A stretch of DNA of 64,000 bases from Echinometra lucunter (GCA_029962745.1 CM057167.1:17791704-17855703), one strand, 5' to 3'; counted from the stretch's first letter, positions 1 through 12,864 are shown. Program-made: numbers and translations. The notes: generated by a model from the letters alone, not told the origin.

Positions 1-184
1 GTTAAATCAATAAGCTGCTTTTGGTGTTTCATATGTGTGAGAAGTTGAGGATTACTTTTTAATCTGGAATTTAAAAAAAAAAGAGAAAAGAAAAGGAACA
101 ATAGCTATTTATGAAACATTTTCATTCCTTCATAATTTCAATGTTAAACAATTCATGCGACATTGTAAATGTATATAATAATTT

Positions 185-290
185 CAACCAGGAACCATTG
201 CTCAACAGCCAATCAAATTCGAGGTTTCCATGGAAGTTACCATTGATGGTAAAGTTACCATCAATTGTAAGTTTTATGCAACGGGGCCCT
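185..290. mobile_element. Truncated copy of a TIR element (GCCCCGTTGCATAA family)
   Basis: The stretch ends in GTTTTATGCAACGGGGCCC. It shares its interior, including TTTCCATGGAAGTTACCATT, with the more complete element at 20510-20670. The left TIR of this copy is not recognisable, so it looks 5'-truncated. No coding capacity; probably a non-autonomous DNA transposon (inference). Confidence 0.6.
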
Positions 291-448
291 GTGATTATCC
301 CTTGTAAACACATTATAGTTTATATTACCTGTATCGTCAACCAAACACTTCTGATATATGAAGAGGTTTTCTTGGATATGCCATGTATTTAATTTTTGGT
401 CTTTGTCCATATATGAGGAAAACACAATTCTATAAGTTCGTTCTATCA

Positions 449-466
449 CCCCCCCCCCCCCCCCCC
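449..466. repeat. Poly-C run
   Basis: An uninterrupted C homopolymer of about 18 nt, one of many G/C homopolymers in this window. Confidence 0.9.
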
Positions 467-650
467 ATATTCAGCTTTTGATCAGAAGTGTTTTGAAATA
501 GATTAACTGTCAAAAACGCAAGGGAAACGCGACTGGGAACATCCAAATGTTATTACACCTATTACTTTTTCTTTTTACAAATGTTTCCTTGTTATCAGTT
601 TACAAGGTTTGTGGTAACCAGAGCATTAAAGATAAACTTGAGTTCTGGTT

Positions 651-720
651 ATACTAATACTAATACTAATACTTATACTAATACTAATACTAATACTAAT
701 ACTAATACTAATACTACTAA
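651..720. repeat. (ACTAAT)n hexanucleotide microsatellite
   Basis: About eleven near-perfect copies of the six-base unit ACTAAT, ending in ACTACTAATAAT. The open frame reading Thr-Asn repeats across it is a product of the repeat, not a gene. Confidence 0.95.
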
Positions 721-1240
721 TAATATGCCTTGTTTATCCAGAGAGGTCTCTTCAGTACTATGTACTGTTCTCCTGGAAGGCCCTGCAAAAATATTATTAC
801 CCTGGCTTTAGCTCATGGTTATGTGATTACTGTGCGAAAGAAACTGGCTCAAAGTAACTGGGAAAAGTTGAAAAAGTAGCAACTAAAAGTTGGTGTACAC
901 CCCAATGCTTTAAGATCATCGCAATGCTAAGAAATCCACTCTGTCTTTTCGAAAACACATGCATGACACACAGAATTGGTATAAGGGATTGCACACTTAC
1001 GCATGTTCGGCAGAACTTTCAAGCTCTTTCTTGTCATATTTTGAATATAAAGGGATTTGGAGAATAATCCTGCTCAAGGGGTATTCTTAAAATGATTTTC
1101 TTGCAACCTGACATTAAAAAGGGAAAGCTCAGAAATTATCTTTACTACCGTACCCCCAGAACTCAAGATCCACTTTATTATAAGTACAAATTCTCACATG
1201 AACAATGAAAGAAATAACAGATATTAAACAGAAAAGGAGT

Positions 1241-1413
1241 TTAGGGAAGGGGAATACGAAGATATAGCGTATACCTATTGATGATATGCTGAACTCGTGG
1301 ACTGGCGATACGTTCTTTCTGTTCTTTGGTTAGCCCGGGTAAAGTATGATCGAGCGTTCGACACGATGGACAGCTATCCACCCGAGAGCACCGGGTACAT
1401 GATCGACAACAGG
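1241..1413 (-). other. Candidate alternative C-terminal exon of the GPCR (weak)
   Basis: A minus-strand frame of about 57 codons follows a possible acceptor (CTAG|CC at 1415-1414) and runs to a stop at 1241. It is Cys-rich at first (CCRSCTRCS), then reads LPGLTKEQKERIASPRVQH. The acceptor is in phase with a possible donor at the end of the TM7 exon (AAAG|GTAAAT, 8947/8946), so it could supply an alternative receptor tail with cysteines suited to palmitoylation. The acceptor has only a modest pyrimidine tract and a one-in-three phase match is weak support. It could equally be a chance open frame. Confidence 0.2.
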
Positions 1414-2609
1414 CTAGTACCATGGTACGTGAGATCGAAAGGAAATATAAGCTTAACAAAACTACTGACAAGGCCCTTGCTGGTAAAATCATTGCTTGAG
1501 AAACAAGTATGGTATCCGGAATATGATTTCCAGCGTACCCGTTTGGTGTCTCCAGTTCGTTTTAATTGATACATTCAATATTTACACATCCTTTGACAAT
1601 GACGTCTTTTTTCATACCGATTCAAAATGTCTCACGAATATTGTGCTATATCCTTTCCCGCCTTATTAAAAGCGACGCAAGGACACAGTTTGGTAAAATT
1701 GTTTATTGTGAAAAGAAAACCACAATATTATGCGAGCACTGGTGCCCACCGGAGGGCCATTTCTGGAGTCGAGTTTGCAAGAAAATGTCGTCATCACTGA
1801 GAAGTGTCGTTTCTGCATAATCCATTTTAGTCCAAGTTTCCATTCCTGCAGTATGTATGTACAATACTGACAGTCAACGAGCACAATATAATCCACCGAA
1901 GCCGGGTAAGGCGGGTTAAAATGCACTCAGACGGTTTGAATTTACTAGTCATTTCATATTTCTCACGCCTAAAAGAAAAATATCGATCACAGTTTTCAAG
2001 ACAGACGACGCCATTTTACCATCAAATTGCAAGTGCTGGCATTTGCAGAAAATCAAAGAGGTTACAAAATTAATGTTCGGTCTACGGCCACACAGAAGCA
2101 AATAGAAATCGGATATATCCAATTAGCCATAATAAGCATAACCGCTCTGCAATTGTTACACATATATTTTTTGTTTTCATCTGTCTCCGGTATCGATTTA
2201 TGAAAACAAAAGAGACGCCATTTTCATTCACTTCGATCATATTAAGAGTAACAGGTGTTGGTTAGGCCTGACTGTGACCGAACTTCCCAATCGCATGTCT
2301 AATTCACTCTCTCATTTATAGCAATCGATTTATTTCGTTAAAACAGACTAATAGAGAACAGACATGGTCTTTTAATGAGGCGAATAAAAGTTCGACCGTT
2401 TGTCGATGTAAATTATTGAAATCCAAATATCACATTGTACGAGGACAGTTATGTTAGAAAGAAAAAATCTACCTGTGCCTTCGGCCTGTCCTGATCCTTA
2501 TTGCTTGTCATCATTAAGTATTTCGACTGTAAGTTGCTTAATCCGCCATAAAATCAAGTAAATCATTTTATTGATCAAACTATATCCTTATTATCTATGG
2601 CGAAAATCC

Positions 2610-2628
2610 GGGGGGGGGGGGGGGGGGG
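2610..2628. repeat. Poly-G run
   Basis: Nineteen consecutive G, followed by TGGCGGG. Confidence 0.95.
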
Positions 2629-2838
2629 TGGCGGGTGCCAATATACCCCCACGTTTCAAAGACGAAAGAATATTTTAATCAATCAGTTGTTGAAATTTTT
2701 AATAAATCTATCATAAACGTCTGTGACAGTAATAACATTTCTATTTGAAATGCTATTAAAAAAAAACCAGGGATAGGACTAAAAGGTCTCGATAGTGTGT
2801 GATTTATTTTGAATGAAATCTTTAATACAAATATGGAA

Positions 2839-2848
2839 CCCCCCCCCC

Positions 2849-2883
<35 letters not shown>
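2839..2883. repeat. Poly-C/poly-A double homopolymer
   Basis: About 11 C directly followed by about 34 A. Confidence 0.95.
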
Positions 2884-2884
<1 letters not shown>

Positions 2885-4539
2885 GCGTGTACTCATGTGT
2901 GAGTGCGCGCTAGAATTTTCGGCAAAAGATTTCGATCATTCCCCCACTCCTCGAAACAGATTTACGCTGGTGCATAATGTTTAACGAATAACACAGTTAA
3001 CCAGTCCACTAACAAACCTTGGAACTACTAGAAATGGAATGTTAATGGGAGCCTTCCTTTGATCAGATGATCGTCATCTCAGTTTCCCTCACTTAAGTTA
3101 TGTTTAGCAGGTGTGCTTTTTCCGAATATGTCTTCATCGAAACACTTCTGATGGGGAGCAGCAAAGTTGAAAAGCAGACGATTTTTGTGATATGAAATTT
3201 ATTATTGCTGATCCGCTCACTTTCGCACACCCATATAAAATTCGAAGGCCATGATCTTTATAAGCCCCGTTCGTCGTAACTCTGGAATATCATGAGGAAA
3301 ATGCGGAAAACTGGATATTTAATTACAAACAATCAATCAAAATATAACCTCTATCTTGTAATATCAACGCGTTTTTCAAAATAAAACATAAGAAACAGCG
3401 ATTTTCGATTATAAACCTGAACTGCACATCGACTTTCCCTGATTTCAGCGATTTATTATCTTCTGCGCATATAGTTTATACACTATGTCAAATCACTGCC
3501 TTGCTTCTCTCTGGCTAATTGGCGGTGACCCTCATGAGATCAAAGTGGAGAAACATGTACAGAATGTTATTGAGACGGCTTTGTTAGGGACATGTGCTTG
3601 AATTCATTATCAAAATGATGAATGTCCATGTTTATTAGGTCCATGAACAAACCAACCTTTCAGTCAATCAGTCCATCCATCGATCAAACAAGAAGTCATG
3701 TCACCAATTAACTATTCAGTCATAATGTTTGATCAACCGCTCACTCAATAGAACAATCAATCAATCAATCAGTCAATTAATCTCACATTGATACAAACAA
3801 TGAACTCGTGAATGACACAGTCAAAATTCAATCAGATTAATCAGTCTACAACAAAATCATCCTTTAAGTCAAATGTTGTCAATCGGCATATCAAACGACG
3901 AAACATTCTATCAACTATTCGGGCCAACCTATCAAAAAGTAACGTAGAATTTTGGTAATCAGATATAACCCACCTTTTAAATTTCGTTTTTCGTTTTTGT
4001 TTTTCCGATGAATGTGCAGAATATAATATACCGTTATTTTGGTCATAAAGACATTATACTATAACCATTCCACCACTACTCAAATAGTTAAAATACTTTC
4101 CTCACTTTAAAAATCACATACATTTTATGCCAAATTTATCCTGAAATAATGACGAAATGATACTCAGTATTGAGACAACAACGTTGCTTTATTGACAAGA
4201 CTCATTTCATTACAAATAACAAAACATACATATATTTAATCTTGTTCCAAGTATTTGGTCCACCTCGTCGATAGCACGTAGCATGTTAATACTCAGTTCT
4301 CTTTCACGCACAGCGCATCTAGGTATGTCAAATAAAAATTATAAACAGTCATGAAAAATTCATTGTACATGCATCTCCGCTTTTAGTATAATGTAAATTT
4401 TACGCTCATCATTCATTTTTACCAACAGGTATTTAACAAAATCAGCGGGCATTTAGGGAACATTCTGCCTCAAGTTTTCTCGTACATACTTTGTCTGTCC
4501 GGTGTCAAAGAGGATATCCCATTTGATAATAAGAAAGAT

Positions 4540-7500
4540 GTCATTCGTCGGCTGTCACGTTGTCTGTTGTAATGTTCAGCTGATCGGTTTTCTACTTGTC
4601 AGGTTGGCATTACCAGACTGTCAAGTATTGGGTCGTCGGTTGTCCAGAAGTCAGGTTGTCTGCAGCTGTCAATTGCGTGTTTGTCACATGTCAGGTTGTT
4701 GTTTGTCAGTTGCCTGGTTGCTTGTAATTGGTCGTCAGGTTGTATGTTGTCAAGTTGTCAGTTGTTAATAGATCGCCTGTTGAAGGAGTCACAAGTTGTC
4801 AGATTTTCAGGATGTCAAGTAGTTTTACTCATCATGTTATCAGATTTTTGCTGGTCAGGTAGTCAGTGATCATGTTGTCAGTTTTTTAATAGGTCATCTG
4901 TTGTTAGCTGTCAGATACTTACGATGTCGAGTAGTTTTACTCGTCATGTTATTAGGTTTCTGCTGGTCAGTTTTGTAGTTGTCTATTTGTTGTCAGCGAT
5001 CTGGTTTTTGGTAGTCGGTTTTCAGGTTCTCAATTGCTAGGTTGTCTGTTGATAGATTCTCAGAATGTCAAGTAGCTTCAGTCGTCATGTTATCAGGTTT
5101 CTGCTGGTCAGGTTGTCAGTTTTCATGTCATGCATGTAGTCAGTTGTTAATATGTCGCTTGTTGTGGAATTCCAACGTTGTCAGATTCTCAGGATGTCGA
5201 GTAGTAGTAGTCGTCACGTTGTCATGTTTCTGCTGGTCAGTTTGGCGGTTGTCTTTTTGTTGGTTGTAGGCGATCTGGTTTTTGGTAGTTGGTTGTCAGG
5301 TTGTCATTTGCTAGGTTGTCTGTTGATAGATAGTCATATTTTTTCAGGTCCTCATGTTGTGAGTTGTCGTTTTTTTCAGTCGTCAGGTTGTCAGCTGTCA
5401 GTTGTGTGTTTGTCATTTGTTAGGTTGTTATTTGTCAGATATCTAGTTGCTGGTAGTTGGTCGTCAAGTTGTAAGTTGTCACGTTGTCTGTCGTTAAGGC
5501 GGTCACCTGTTGTTGGATTCCCAAGTTTTCACATTCTTAGGCCAGGATGTCGAGTAGTTGCAGTCGCCATGTTATCAGTTTTCATCTGGTCAGGTTGTCA
5601 GTTATCATGTTGTCAGTTTCTAATAGGTCGCCTGTTGCCATGGTTACTGGACTCCCAAGTTATCAGATTCTTGGAATGTCGAGTAGTTGTAGTCGTCACG
5701 CTATTCATGTTATTAGGTTTCTGCTGGTCAGTTTGCTAGTTGTCTGTTTGTTGGTTGTCTGCTGTCTATTTTTGGTATTCGGTTGACAGGTTGTCAATTT
5801 CTAGGTTGTCTCTTGATAGTCATGTCAGGTCCTCATGTTACCATTTGTCATTTTTTCAGTCGTCAGATTGTCAGCTCTCAATTGTGTGTTTGTCATTTAA
5901 TAGGTTGTCATTTGTTTAATATCTAGTTGCTGGTATTCGGTCGTCAAGTTGTAAGTTGTCACGTTGTCAGTTGTTATGTTTGCCTGTTGTCGGATTCCCA
6001 AGTTGTCAGATTTTCAGGATGTCGAGCAGTTGTAGTCATCAGGTTTCTGTTGGTCAGGTTGTCAGTTGTGAGGTTGCCAGTTGTTAATACGTCGCCTATT
6101 GTTGGGTTCCCAAGTTGTCAGATTCTCAGGATGTCGAGTAGTTGTGGTCGTCGCGTTGTTAGGTTTTTCTGCTGGTCAGGCTGACAGTTGTCAGGTTGTC
6201 AGTTGTCTGTTTGTTGGTTGTCAGGTGTCTGGCTGTTGGTGGTCGGTTGAAGGTTGTAAGTTGACAGCTTGTCAATTGCTTTGTTGTCTCTTGTTAGTAA
6301 GTCATGTTGTCATTTCCTCATTTTATCAACTGTCATGGTTTTTTCAGGAGTCGTGTTCTCGATTTTCAGATTATGAGTCTTCAGGTATCAGATTTTCGGT
6401 TATTAAATGGTTACTCGTCAAGATATCAGTTGTTAGGTGTTTAGTTGACAGATGGTTGGTTGTCAAGTCGTCAGTTTGTCTGTAGTAAACTTGTCAGCTG
6501 TCTGTCAGGCATCAGGTTGTTCTTGTCAGGTGTCGATTGCTAGTCGGTCGTGATCGTGGGTTCGTAAGTTGTCAGGTTTTCAGCTGTCAAGCTAGCGGTT
6601 GTTAGGTTGTGAAGATGTAAGGATGTAAGTCCTTAGCTTGTCATCTATCAGTTGTCAAATTGTCATGGTGAATACTATAAGACTGCCCCTTCAGGTCGTC
6701 GTAGGTCAGGTTGTCAATAAGCATGTTGTGAAGTCGTCACGTTCTAAGGTTGTCACCCGTCACGTAAAAAGCTGAGAAGTAGGGTTTTTTTGCCAGGATG
6801 TCAGCTGCCAGGTTTTCAGTTGCATGGTGTCTATTCTCAGGATGTCGGCTTTCCGGTACGTCGATTGTCAGGTTTTTGATTAAGCTGTTAGTTGTTACAG
6901 TACCACTTGTAAGTTATCAGGCCTTCAATTAACAGGTTTCAATTTATCATGTTGTCGGCTGTCAATTTGTCTATAGACAGGTTGTTGACTATCAAGTTAT
7001 CAGTTGTTAGGGTCCTGGTTTGCCCTGTTTGTCAGGGTCCTGGATTGCCCAGTTGATGATTGTCAGGTTTTCATTTCTTTAAGTTGTCATTTCGCAGGTT
7101 ATCCGTATTCAGGTTGTCGATTGTTTTGTTGTGCAGTTTTCGGCATGTCTGTCTTCAGATTGTCAGTTTTCATGTTTTATATTTTCAGGTTGTCTGTTAT
7201 CATATCAGGCATTCATCTCGTCAGGCGGTCTGTTGCGTAGTTGTCAGTTGTCAGTTTGTTGCTTGAAAAGGTTTTGGTTATGTTGTCGGCTAATGGCTGT
7301 CAAAATGTTGGTTGTCACATGTCAGGTGTAAGAATGTCAGTAGTCATATTTTCGGTGGTCGCTTGCTGCTTGTGAGTTCTCAGGTTGTCTGTTGTCATTT
7401 TTCAGTATCAGGCTGTCATTTGTCAGTTTTTTCAGGTTTCATATGCATGATATGTAATGTTGTCAGTTGTTAGGTCATCAGGTTTCCAGTTGTGAGGTTG

Positions 7501-7570
7501 GGAGGTTGTCATGTTATAAATTATTAGCTTGTCAGGTGGTCTGTTGTTAGGTTTTGGTTGTGAGGTTATG
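4540..7570. repeat. Degenerate GTCAGGTT/GTCAGTT satellite with nested higher-order units
   Basis: About 3 kb made almost entirely of diverged 8-10-base words such as GTCAGGTT, GTCAGTT and GTTGTCAG. A unit of roughly 115 bp containing AGGATGTCGAGTAGT and TTCTGCTGGTCAG recurs about eight times between 4770 and 6180. A longer unit is superimposed: TCGTCAAGTTGTAAGTTGTC occurs at 5461 and again at 5941 (480 bp apart), and TCCTCATGTT at 5349 and 5830 (481 bp apart). From about 6250 to 7570 only the short word persists. The long open frames here (for example 5152-5739), rich in Ser, Cys, Val and Leu, simply read the repeat through. Confidence 0.9.
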
Positions 7571-7755
7571 AGATTATCAAGTGATGCCTATCAAGTGGTC
7601 TTTGATTGGTGATATGGGGTGAATATGCTGCCAGTGAACGCTCAAGCAGATGCTTCAAATAAATTTCACCAATTAACTCAATATCGTTAGCGTTGTAAAG
7701 TTGGAAAGAGTCCTCCCAAAGATCTGGTCCTAGAGCCTGTCCACGTGAAAAAGCA

Positions 7756-7775
7756 CCCCCCCCCCCCCCCCCCCC
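7756..7775. repeat. Poly-C run
   Basis: Twenty consecutive C lying between two GTGAAAAAG-type words (CACGTGAAAAAGCA and CCGTGAAAAAGG). The arrangement suggests a local duplication around the run. Confidence 0.9.
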
Positions 7776-8079
7776 GTGAAAAAGGTCCATGAAACTGCAA
7801 ACATTCAATCCTTATAATGGTGATATATTTTGAAGATAATTCTGCTGAAGCCCAGCTCCTTGGATGTATAGCAAGTGAAGAAGAGTTCTTGTTCGGTTGC
7901 AATCTCGTAGAAGCAATCACTAACACCAAGTAGGGATTGAAGCCAGTGTCAAAGAACGGTGACTTTCATGGCGACTTCCTGGCCATTGTTACTTGTGGTA
8001 TTACCTCTCAGCTCAACGTGTGTTTCACCCAAGGATATGGGCAGTCTGGTCCCTTCCCGCCAGCGGGAGTAACCTGGAG

Positions 8080-8083
<4 letters not shown>

Positions 8084-8127
<44 letters not shown>
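8084..8127. repeat. (GA)n microsatellite
   Basis: Alternating GA for more than 40 nt with one GGG interruption. Confidence 0.95.
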
Positions 8128-8129
<2 letters not shown>

Positions 8130-8917
8130 GTGGGGAGGGGAGTAAGGGTCGCGTGTAAGTAATAATCACGTGATGGAAAATTGATATTTGAACAAAAACT
8201 TTTTCCTTTATTGTTCACTGAGAGAATATTCCTCGTCATTTATCACAATCACTAACATCAGTCTTTTCAAAGAAAATTATCTCATTTGATTATGTTCACG
8301 AAAGCATGTGTAGAGAAAGCAAGCGTCAAATGTGGACGATTTTCTGCTTCGTCTTGCGCCATCTACAGTCGGAGATCAGCTTACTGTACGCGCCCTTTTC
8401 CACTGAATACTGTGGATCTTAATGGCACCAAACGTCTCTGATTGGCAAACGTTTAAATCGAACTTCAGACCTCTGTGCCCCTTTTGTAAAATGAACTTCT
8501 TTCACCTAACAGTATTATCTGCTTTTTGATGAGGTTGAAATTTATCAGATGCCTTGTCTGGCTTACATTAATTTTAAGCAGTCGACAGCTTCTCTTTCTT
8601 CTCTTTCTCACGTATTTTGATTGTTAAATGCCCCTCAACTTCTAGCCTTCTCCATTAGTTCCACCCATGACCTTTAAAGCTTGGAGCCATGTATTCAAAT
8701 CACCATTAAATGTACCATTATCTAATATCAAGAAGCTCATTTTCACATGTCTGTATATTCAGGCCATTGTTAATGAGAAAATACATCCTGCCGTGTAACA
8801 AATATCACGTTTTGATGTTGCCTCACAAGAAAAAACGATAGCATAAAGCAAGATCATTTGTATCTTAGTATATGCCATTGTCGTCAACCTATATGGTGCC
8901 TACCTTTTATATCTTTT

Positions 8918-9139
8918 TTAATTTCCTGTGCGTATGAATAATTTACCTTTAAAGCACCTTTGAAGCCCGCAGGATGCTATAACGTAGCGGACACATCTGG
9001 AGTATCCATCCCGATACTGCCGGCTGAGAACACAGTAGATTACAGGGTTGAAAAGACCGTTTAATGTTGTACTCATCAGAGCATATACTGCAATCAGCTC
9101 GCTCACCCGGACGCCGCATTGGGTTACAGTTAAAACGAT
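8918..9139 (-). CDS. Class A GPCR, exon 2 (TM7 and short C-tail)
   Basis: The exon starts after a good acceptor (CCCCTCTGCAG, AG at 9141-9140) in phase 0. It encodes residues 264-336 of the receptor whose TM1-TM6 lie at 46406-47194. TM7 carries the rhodopsin-family NPxxY motif (FNPVIYC, Asn294-Tyr298), followed by a helix-8-like basic stretch (SRQYRDGYSRCVRY) and cysteines at 312, 320 and 325 that could be palmitoylated. Read straight through, the frame stops at 8918 and gives a 336-aa protein, normal for the class. A possible donor (AAAG|GTAAAT, GT at 8946-8945) would allow a further exon. Prostanoid receptors normally have an Arg and DPWxY in TM7; neither is present. No other piece of a receptor lies near this exon, and the phase match (0/0) makes exon 1 the natural partner. 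Confidence 0.85.
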   Translation of the reverse strand: MVLTVTQCGVRVSELIAVYALMSTTLNGLFNPVIYCVLSRQYRDGYSRCVRYVIASCGLQRCFKGKLFIRTGN

Positions 9140-11439
9140 CTGCAGAGGGGAAATATAGAAACGTTCGTGCTTTAAGTTAGCTTTTATTCAAATGGCAAAG
9201 AAGAGTGAATAAAACTGTCTTCATACATTGAAAACATACTCTATATCCATGATATCCGTAGGTAAGAAATGAAGAATTACTTCCCTGAACAAATACATCA
9301 TTTTGCTCTTTTCTCCATCGTCATTTACATTTGCTAATGTTTCAGACAGTAATATGGCAGATCCACATTTTTCGTTTGACCTTTTTGCATAATTTCTGTT
9401 TCGTAAAATAAAGGAAAATGTGGAACAAATGTATAGAAGCGTGGTATTTTGTTATTCATGTATAACATTCATGAATATCACATCGAAATTCGTAAACTCA
9501 ATGGAAATCAACTTTTAGTACGTCATTCCATGCTGTTGATTATTCAAACAGAAGAGTGGAAGCACTGTATAAAATTAGTAAATGAGTGAATAACTAAAAG
9601 GATAAATAGATGCATGGACAAATCACTTTATCCATGAAGTGCATTAAGGGCAATAATCAATCAATAATAGATGAACAAAAGAATAAATGATACATGAATA
9701 AATTGTGTGATCAATCAATTCAACAACTGAATCTTCTGACTGATTAAATAATTAATGGTTAAATTATCATCAACTTCGAAAATGATGACAGGTACTGAAA
9801 CTATAAAGTCAAAATAAATACGTATAATAAAAAAATTACTATACTTATATCATTACTATTATGCACTTATTCAGTGCAGATTTTAGTCGGATTCTTTGCC
9901 ACATTCACCAGCTAGTACCACCTTTAACATTCAATAAAAGTGGTGTATTGATAGAAAGTGAAATGTCAACGGTGGTATGTATATCTCACTCATCAGCACA
10001 AACACTCATTAGCCTACTCGCTGATTGGCTAAACGCCTCCAGGCCATCATATTCAATTTATCCGAAATAGATCCGATATGGAAGACGACATGGTATAACA
10101 ACTCTCTTCGATTATAATGCCGGCTTAACACGAGAACCCATCTGCAGAAGAAGCATGTTGAATAGTGTGATGGGACAACATTCATCAGATGAGAAACATT
10201 CGCACCGAATCATGCGCGTGTCATGAATAAAATAATTTGTCTAAATTATCAAAGGGCACTGCCCTAATCTTCGTACTATGCACTACTGGTACTGAGCCAG
10301 TGGACAATGACCCCCATTATTTTGGGGTTTAATAACAAACGGGTCATAACTTGAACAAAATAAATTCAACCCTTTATTTAACAGTATCACAGAGGGTTGG
10401 CGGTACTTGCTAAGACTATATGGCCAAGGGGAAGTAGGCGGTGTAGGATACTGACAAAAGAAAGGGTTGTGGCGCCAAGAGGATTGAGGAATAATGTCAC
10501 ATGCTAAGGCATTATTTAGCCAATGTTAGCTGCCTCCTTCTATATACATGATATAATCAATAATTCACGGATTTTATTACTCGAGACGTAAATTTAATAC
10601 CCACTGATTCTGTGCTCTGTCGTTAAAATGAATAAAATATAGATGGTACTAACAAAAGTCAGTGACTTGTGCACCCCCTTAAACAAGCCTCTCTGTCATA
10701 TCGGTGAAATGGATCGAAATTTCACAACATCGCGAAGCGAAGGGAGCTGATACAGGCCTACAATCATGACTAATTTCGGACTAGCTGTCATGATTCATCG
10801 AAAATGCCTCCCCAGCTACACTGGGATAAAGCCGAGTTATCTCCAATCCAGGAATCCCCTCCGCGGCAGCTTCAGTGGTAACGATAAAATGTAACATACT
10901 GCGAAGTGAAAATATGAGAACGATTATATCATGGGATATCTAAAAAGCGTCTTTACCCGACAGAGACATGAGAGAATACGAATCACAGCAAAAAATTTTA
11001 CCCAGAATCTCTAAGAACTTTTCTGCATTTCATATCTCTTTAGTACACAGTTGAGATCAATCTCAAAGTTGCGATCGATTTGAATCAATCGCATCTCTTT
11101 GTAAGACGGGGCCCTGGGCTAAAGCATTGGCTCTGGATCACTCTGGACCATCCTGCTGATCAATGGTTTTCATCATGTCTTTACAAGCTATATATTATCA
11201 TTATTCTATACGTACCCCCACAATATGCCATTTGTTTCGTTTTTCTCTAGAATTAAAAGGGTGTATTTGTGTCTTGTATTTTTCTTCAAGGCATTTATAA
11301 CTGACTAAATTCACTTAGTAAAGGGCATTGAAGTTCATTGGGAGGATCAATTCAAGTCACAGTCGACTCTGGTTAGCCATTCGTGCAATGACCTCATCTA
11401 TAGTAGATGTGAACGAAGTATTTACTATATCAATAAGCT

Positions 11440-12010
11440 CCTCATCTCTGTCTGTCTCTCCGTCTCTCTCTATCTCTCCCTCCTCCACATAATCTTTCCC
11501 TACATTTACTTCTCCCCTCTCTCTCTTCCACTCAATCCTTCCCTATATTCACCCCCCCCCCTCTCTCTCTTTCCCCCACTCAACCATTCCCTATATTCAC
11601 CTCTCTCTCTCTCTCCCATTCAATACATCCTTATATTCACCTCTCTCTCCCTCTCCATCTCCCTCTGTATAATTGTCTCTTTTCCTCTCTTTTATTCTCT
11701 CTCTCCCTCTCCTTCCCTATCACTCTCTTTCCCCAATTCTCTCAAGCTCTCCTCCCTTCAACACTTTCTCCGTGTATCTCTCTCTTACTTACTTACTCAA
11801 TCCTTCCCTCTCTCAATTTCCCTCTCTCTCTCCCCGTCTCTCCTTAATTCCTCTCTTTTAATTCTTTCACCCTCTACCCCCCTTATCTCAATCTCTCTTT
11901 CCCCAATTCCCTCAAGCTCTCCCTCTCTCAACACTTTCTCTATGCACCTGTATCCCCCTCTCTCCCTCTCTCTCTTTCTACCCCCCCCCCCCCCTACCCC
12001 TTTATACCAT
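11440..12010. repeat. CT-rich low-complexity tract with internal duplication
   Basis: About 570 nt of TCTC/CCCT-rich sequence with a C run near 11990. A segment containing CTTTCCCCAATTC and CAAGCTCTCC followed by AACACTTTCTC appears near 11725 and again near 11895, so part of the tract duplicated about 170 bp apart. Confidence 0.9.
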
Positions 12011-12540
12011 CCCCCTTGCCCTGTACTAAAAGACAAAGCCAACCGCATGATGTTATCAATAGTGCGAAATGAAATATGATCACAACAAAGAAGGTCGGTA
12101 TCTCTTAGAACACGATATTCATTCCCATTATGTTTTCAGTTTCTTTGCTTCCCCTTGTCTCTGTGTATAGTCTATCCCGACTTTCATGAAGACCGATCTC
12201 TCCTCCAGGGATAAGTTTTAAACAGTCTAGCATTACGATGATACATTCCCAGCTTCTCATCTCTAGCGACAGAAAGAACATACGAACATTATGCATGAAC
12301 ATAGGGAATCATATACTGCTTTGTTTCCATGGCCACATGAAAGATTGTAATCTTGTGCTCCACAAACTGGGAGAAAAAAAGGGCTTTAACTTTGGAAACG
12401 TTAGCTTCAGATTGTTCTGAAACGTGTATAAATTCAGACGGTCCATACAGGAGTGGCATACTGCCAATTCATTTTCTACCATTTACGATTTTAGGTTATC
12501 AAACTTAGATAAAGTGAATACTCCACGTCTTCTTTCAGCA

Positions 12541-12864
12541 GGGGGTGCTTCATAAAGCTGTTCGTAAAGTTACGAATGACTTTATGAACAACTTGACTAT
12601 GGCAAGCCAAATGGGATTCTCAATCATTATAAATCACAGCAGCTAAAGGTGAAATATGCAGATGTAGATTAACATAACTATTATTTACAAACATTTTCAT
12701 TGCGAAGTATATTTTTTTGCCACAATTTAATTGAGATTATGCGGAATTCAGTCACACTTTGTTAAAACGTCAGGAAAAACTTTGGGCATCCCACTTGGCA
12801 ATTCATATTCAAGTCGTTCTTAAAGTCGTGCGTAACTTTACGAACGGCTTTATGAAACACCCCC
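12541..12864. mobile_element. TIR element (GGGGGTGTTTCATAAAGC family)
   Basis: The left end reads GGGGGTGCTTCATAAAGCTG and the right end, reversed, GGGGGTGTTTCATAAAGCCG. The match continues with gaps for about 57 nt and includes TTCGTAAAGTTACG on both sides. The 324-bp length and lack of coding sequence make it a MITE-like non-autonomous DNA transposon. No clear target-site duplication is visible. Confidence 0.8.

Larger units (their letters stand above)
721..4539. other. Non-coding flank downstream of the GPCR, no firm gene
   Basis: AT-rich DNA holding a poly-G run (2610-2628), a C11/A34 double homopolymer (2839-2883) and a degenerate CAAT/CAGTCAAT-rich stretch (about 3655-3790). Apart from the weak exon candidate at 1241-1413, I see no convincing coding sequence, RNA gene or regulatory motif here. 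Confidence 0.6.

Noticed and set aside
581..811. Thr-Asn repeat open frame
   Set aside because: Translation of the ACTAAT microsatellite.
5152..5739. 195-aa open frame on the plus strand
   Set aside because: It reads straight through the GTCAGGTT satellite; Ser/Cys/Val/Leu repeats reflect the DNA word, and neighbouring frames are just as open.
11673..12048. Open frames rich in Ser/Leu/Pro or Arg/Glu/Gly
   Set aside because: Both strands of a CT-rich low-complexity tract.
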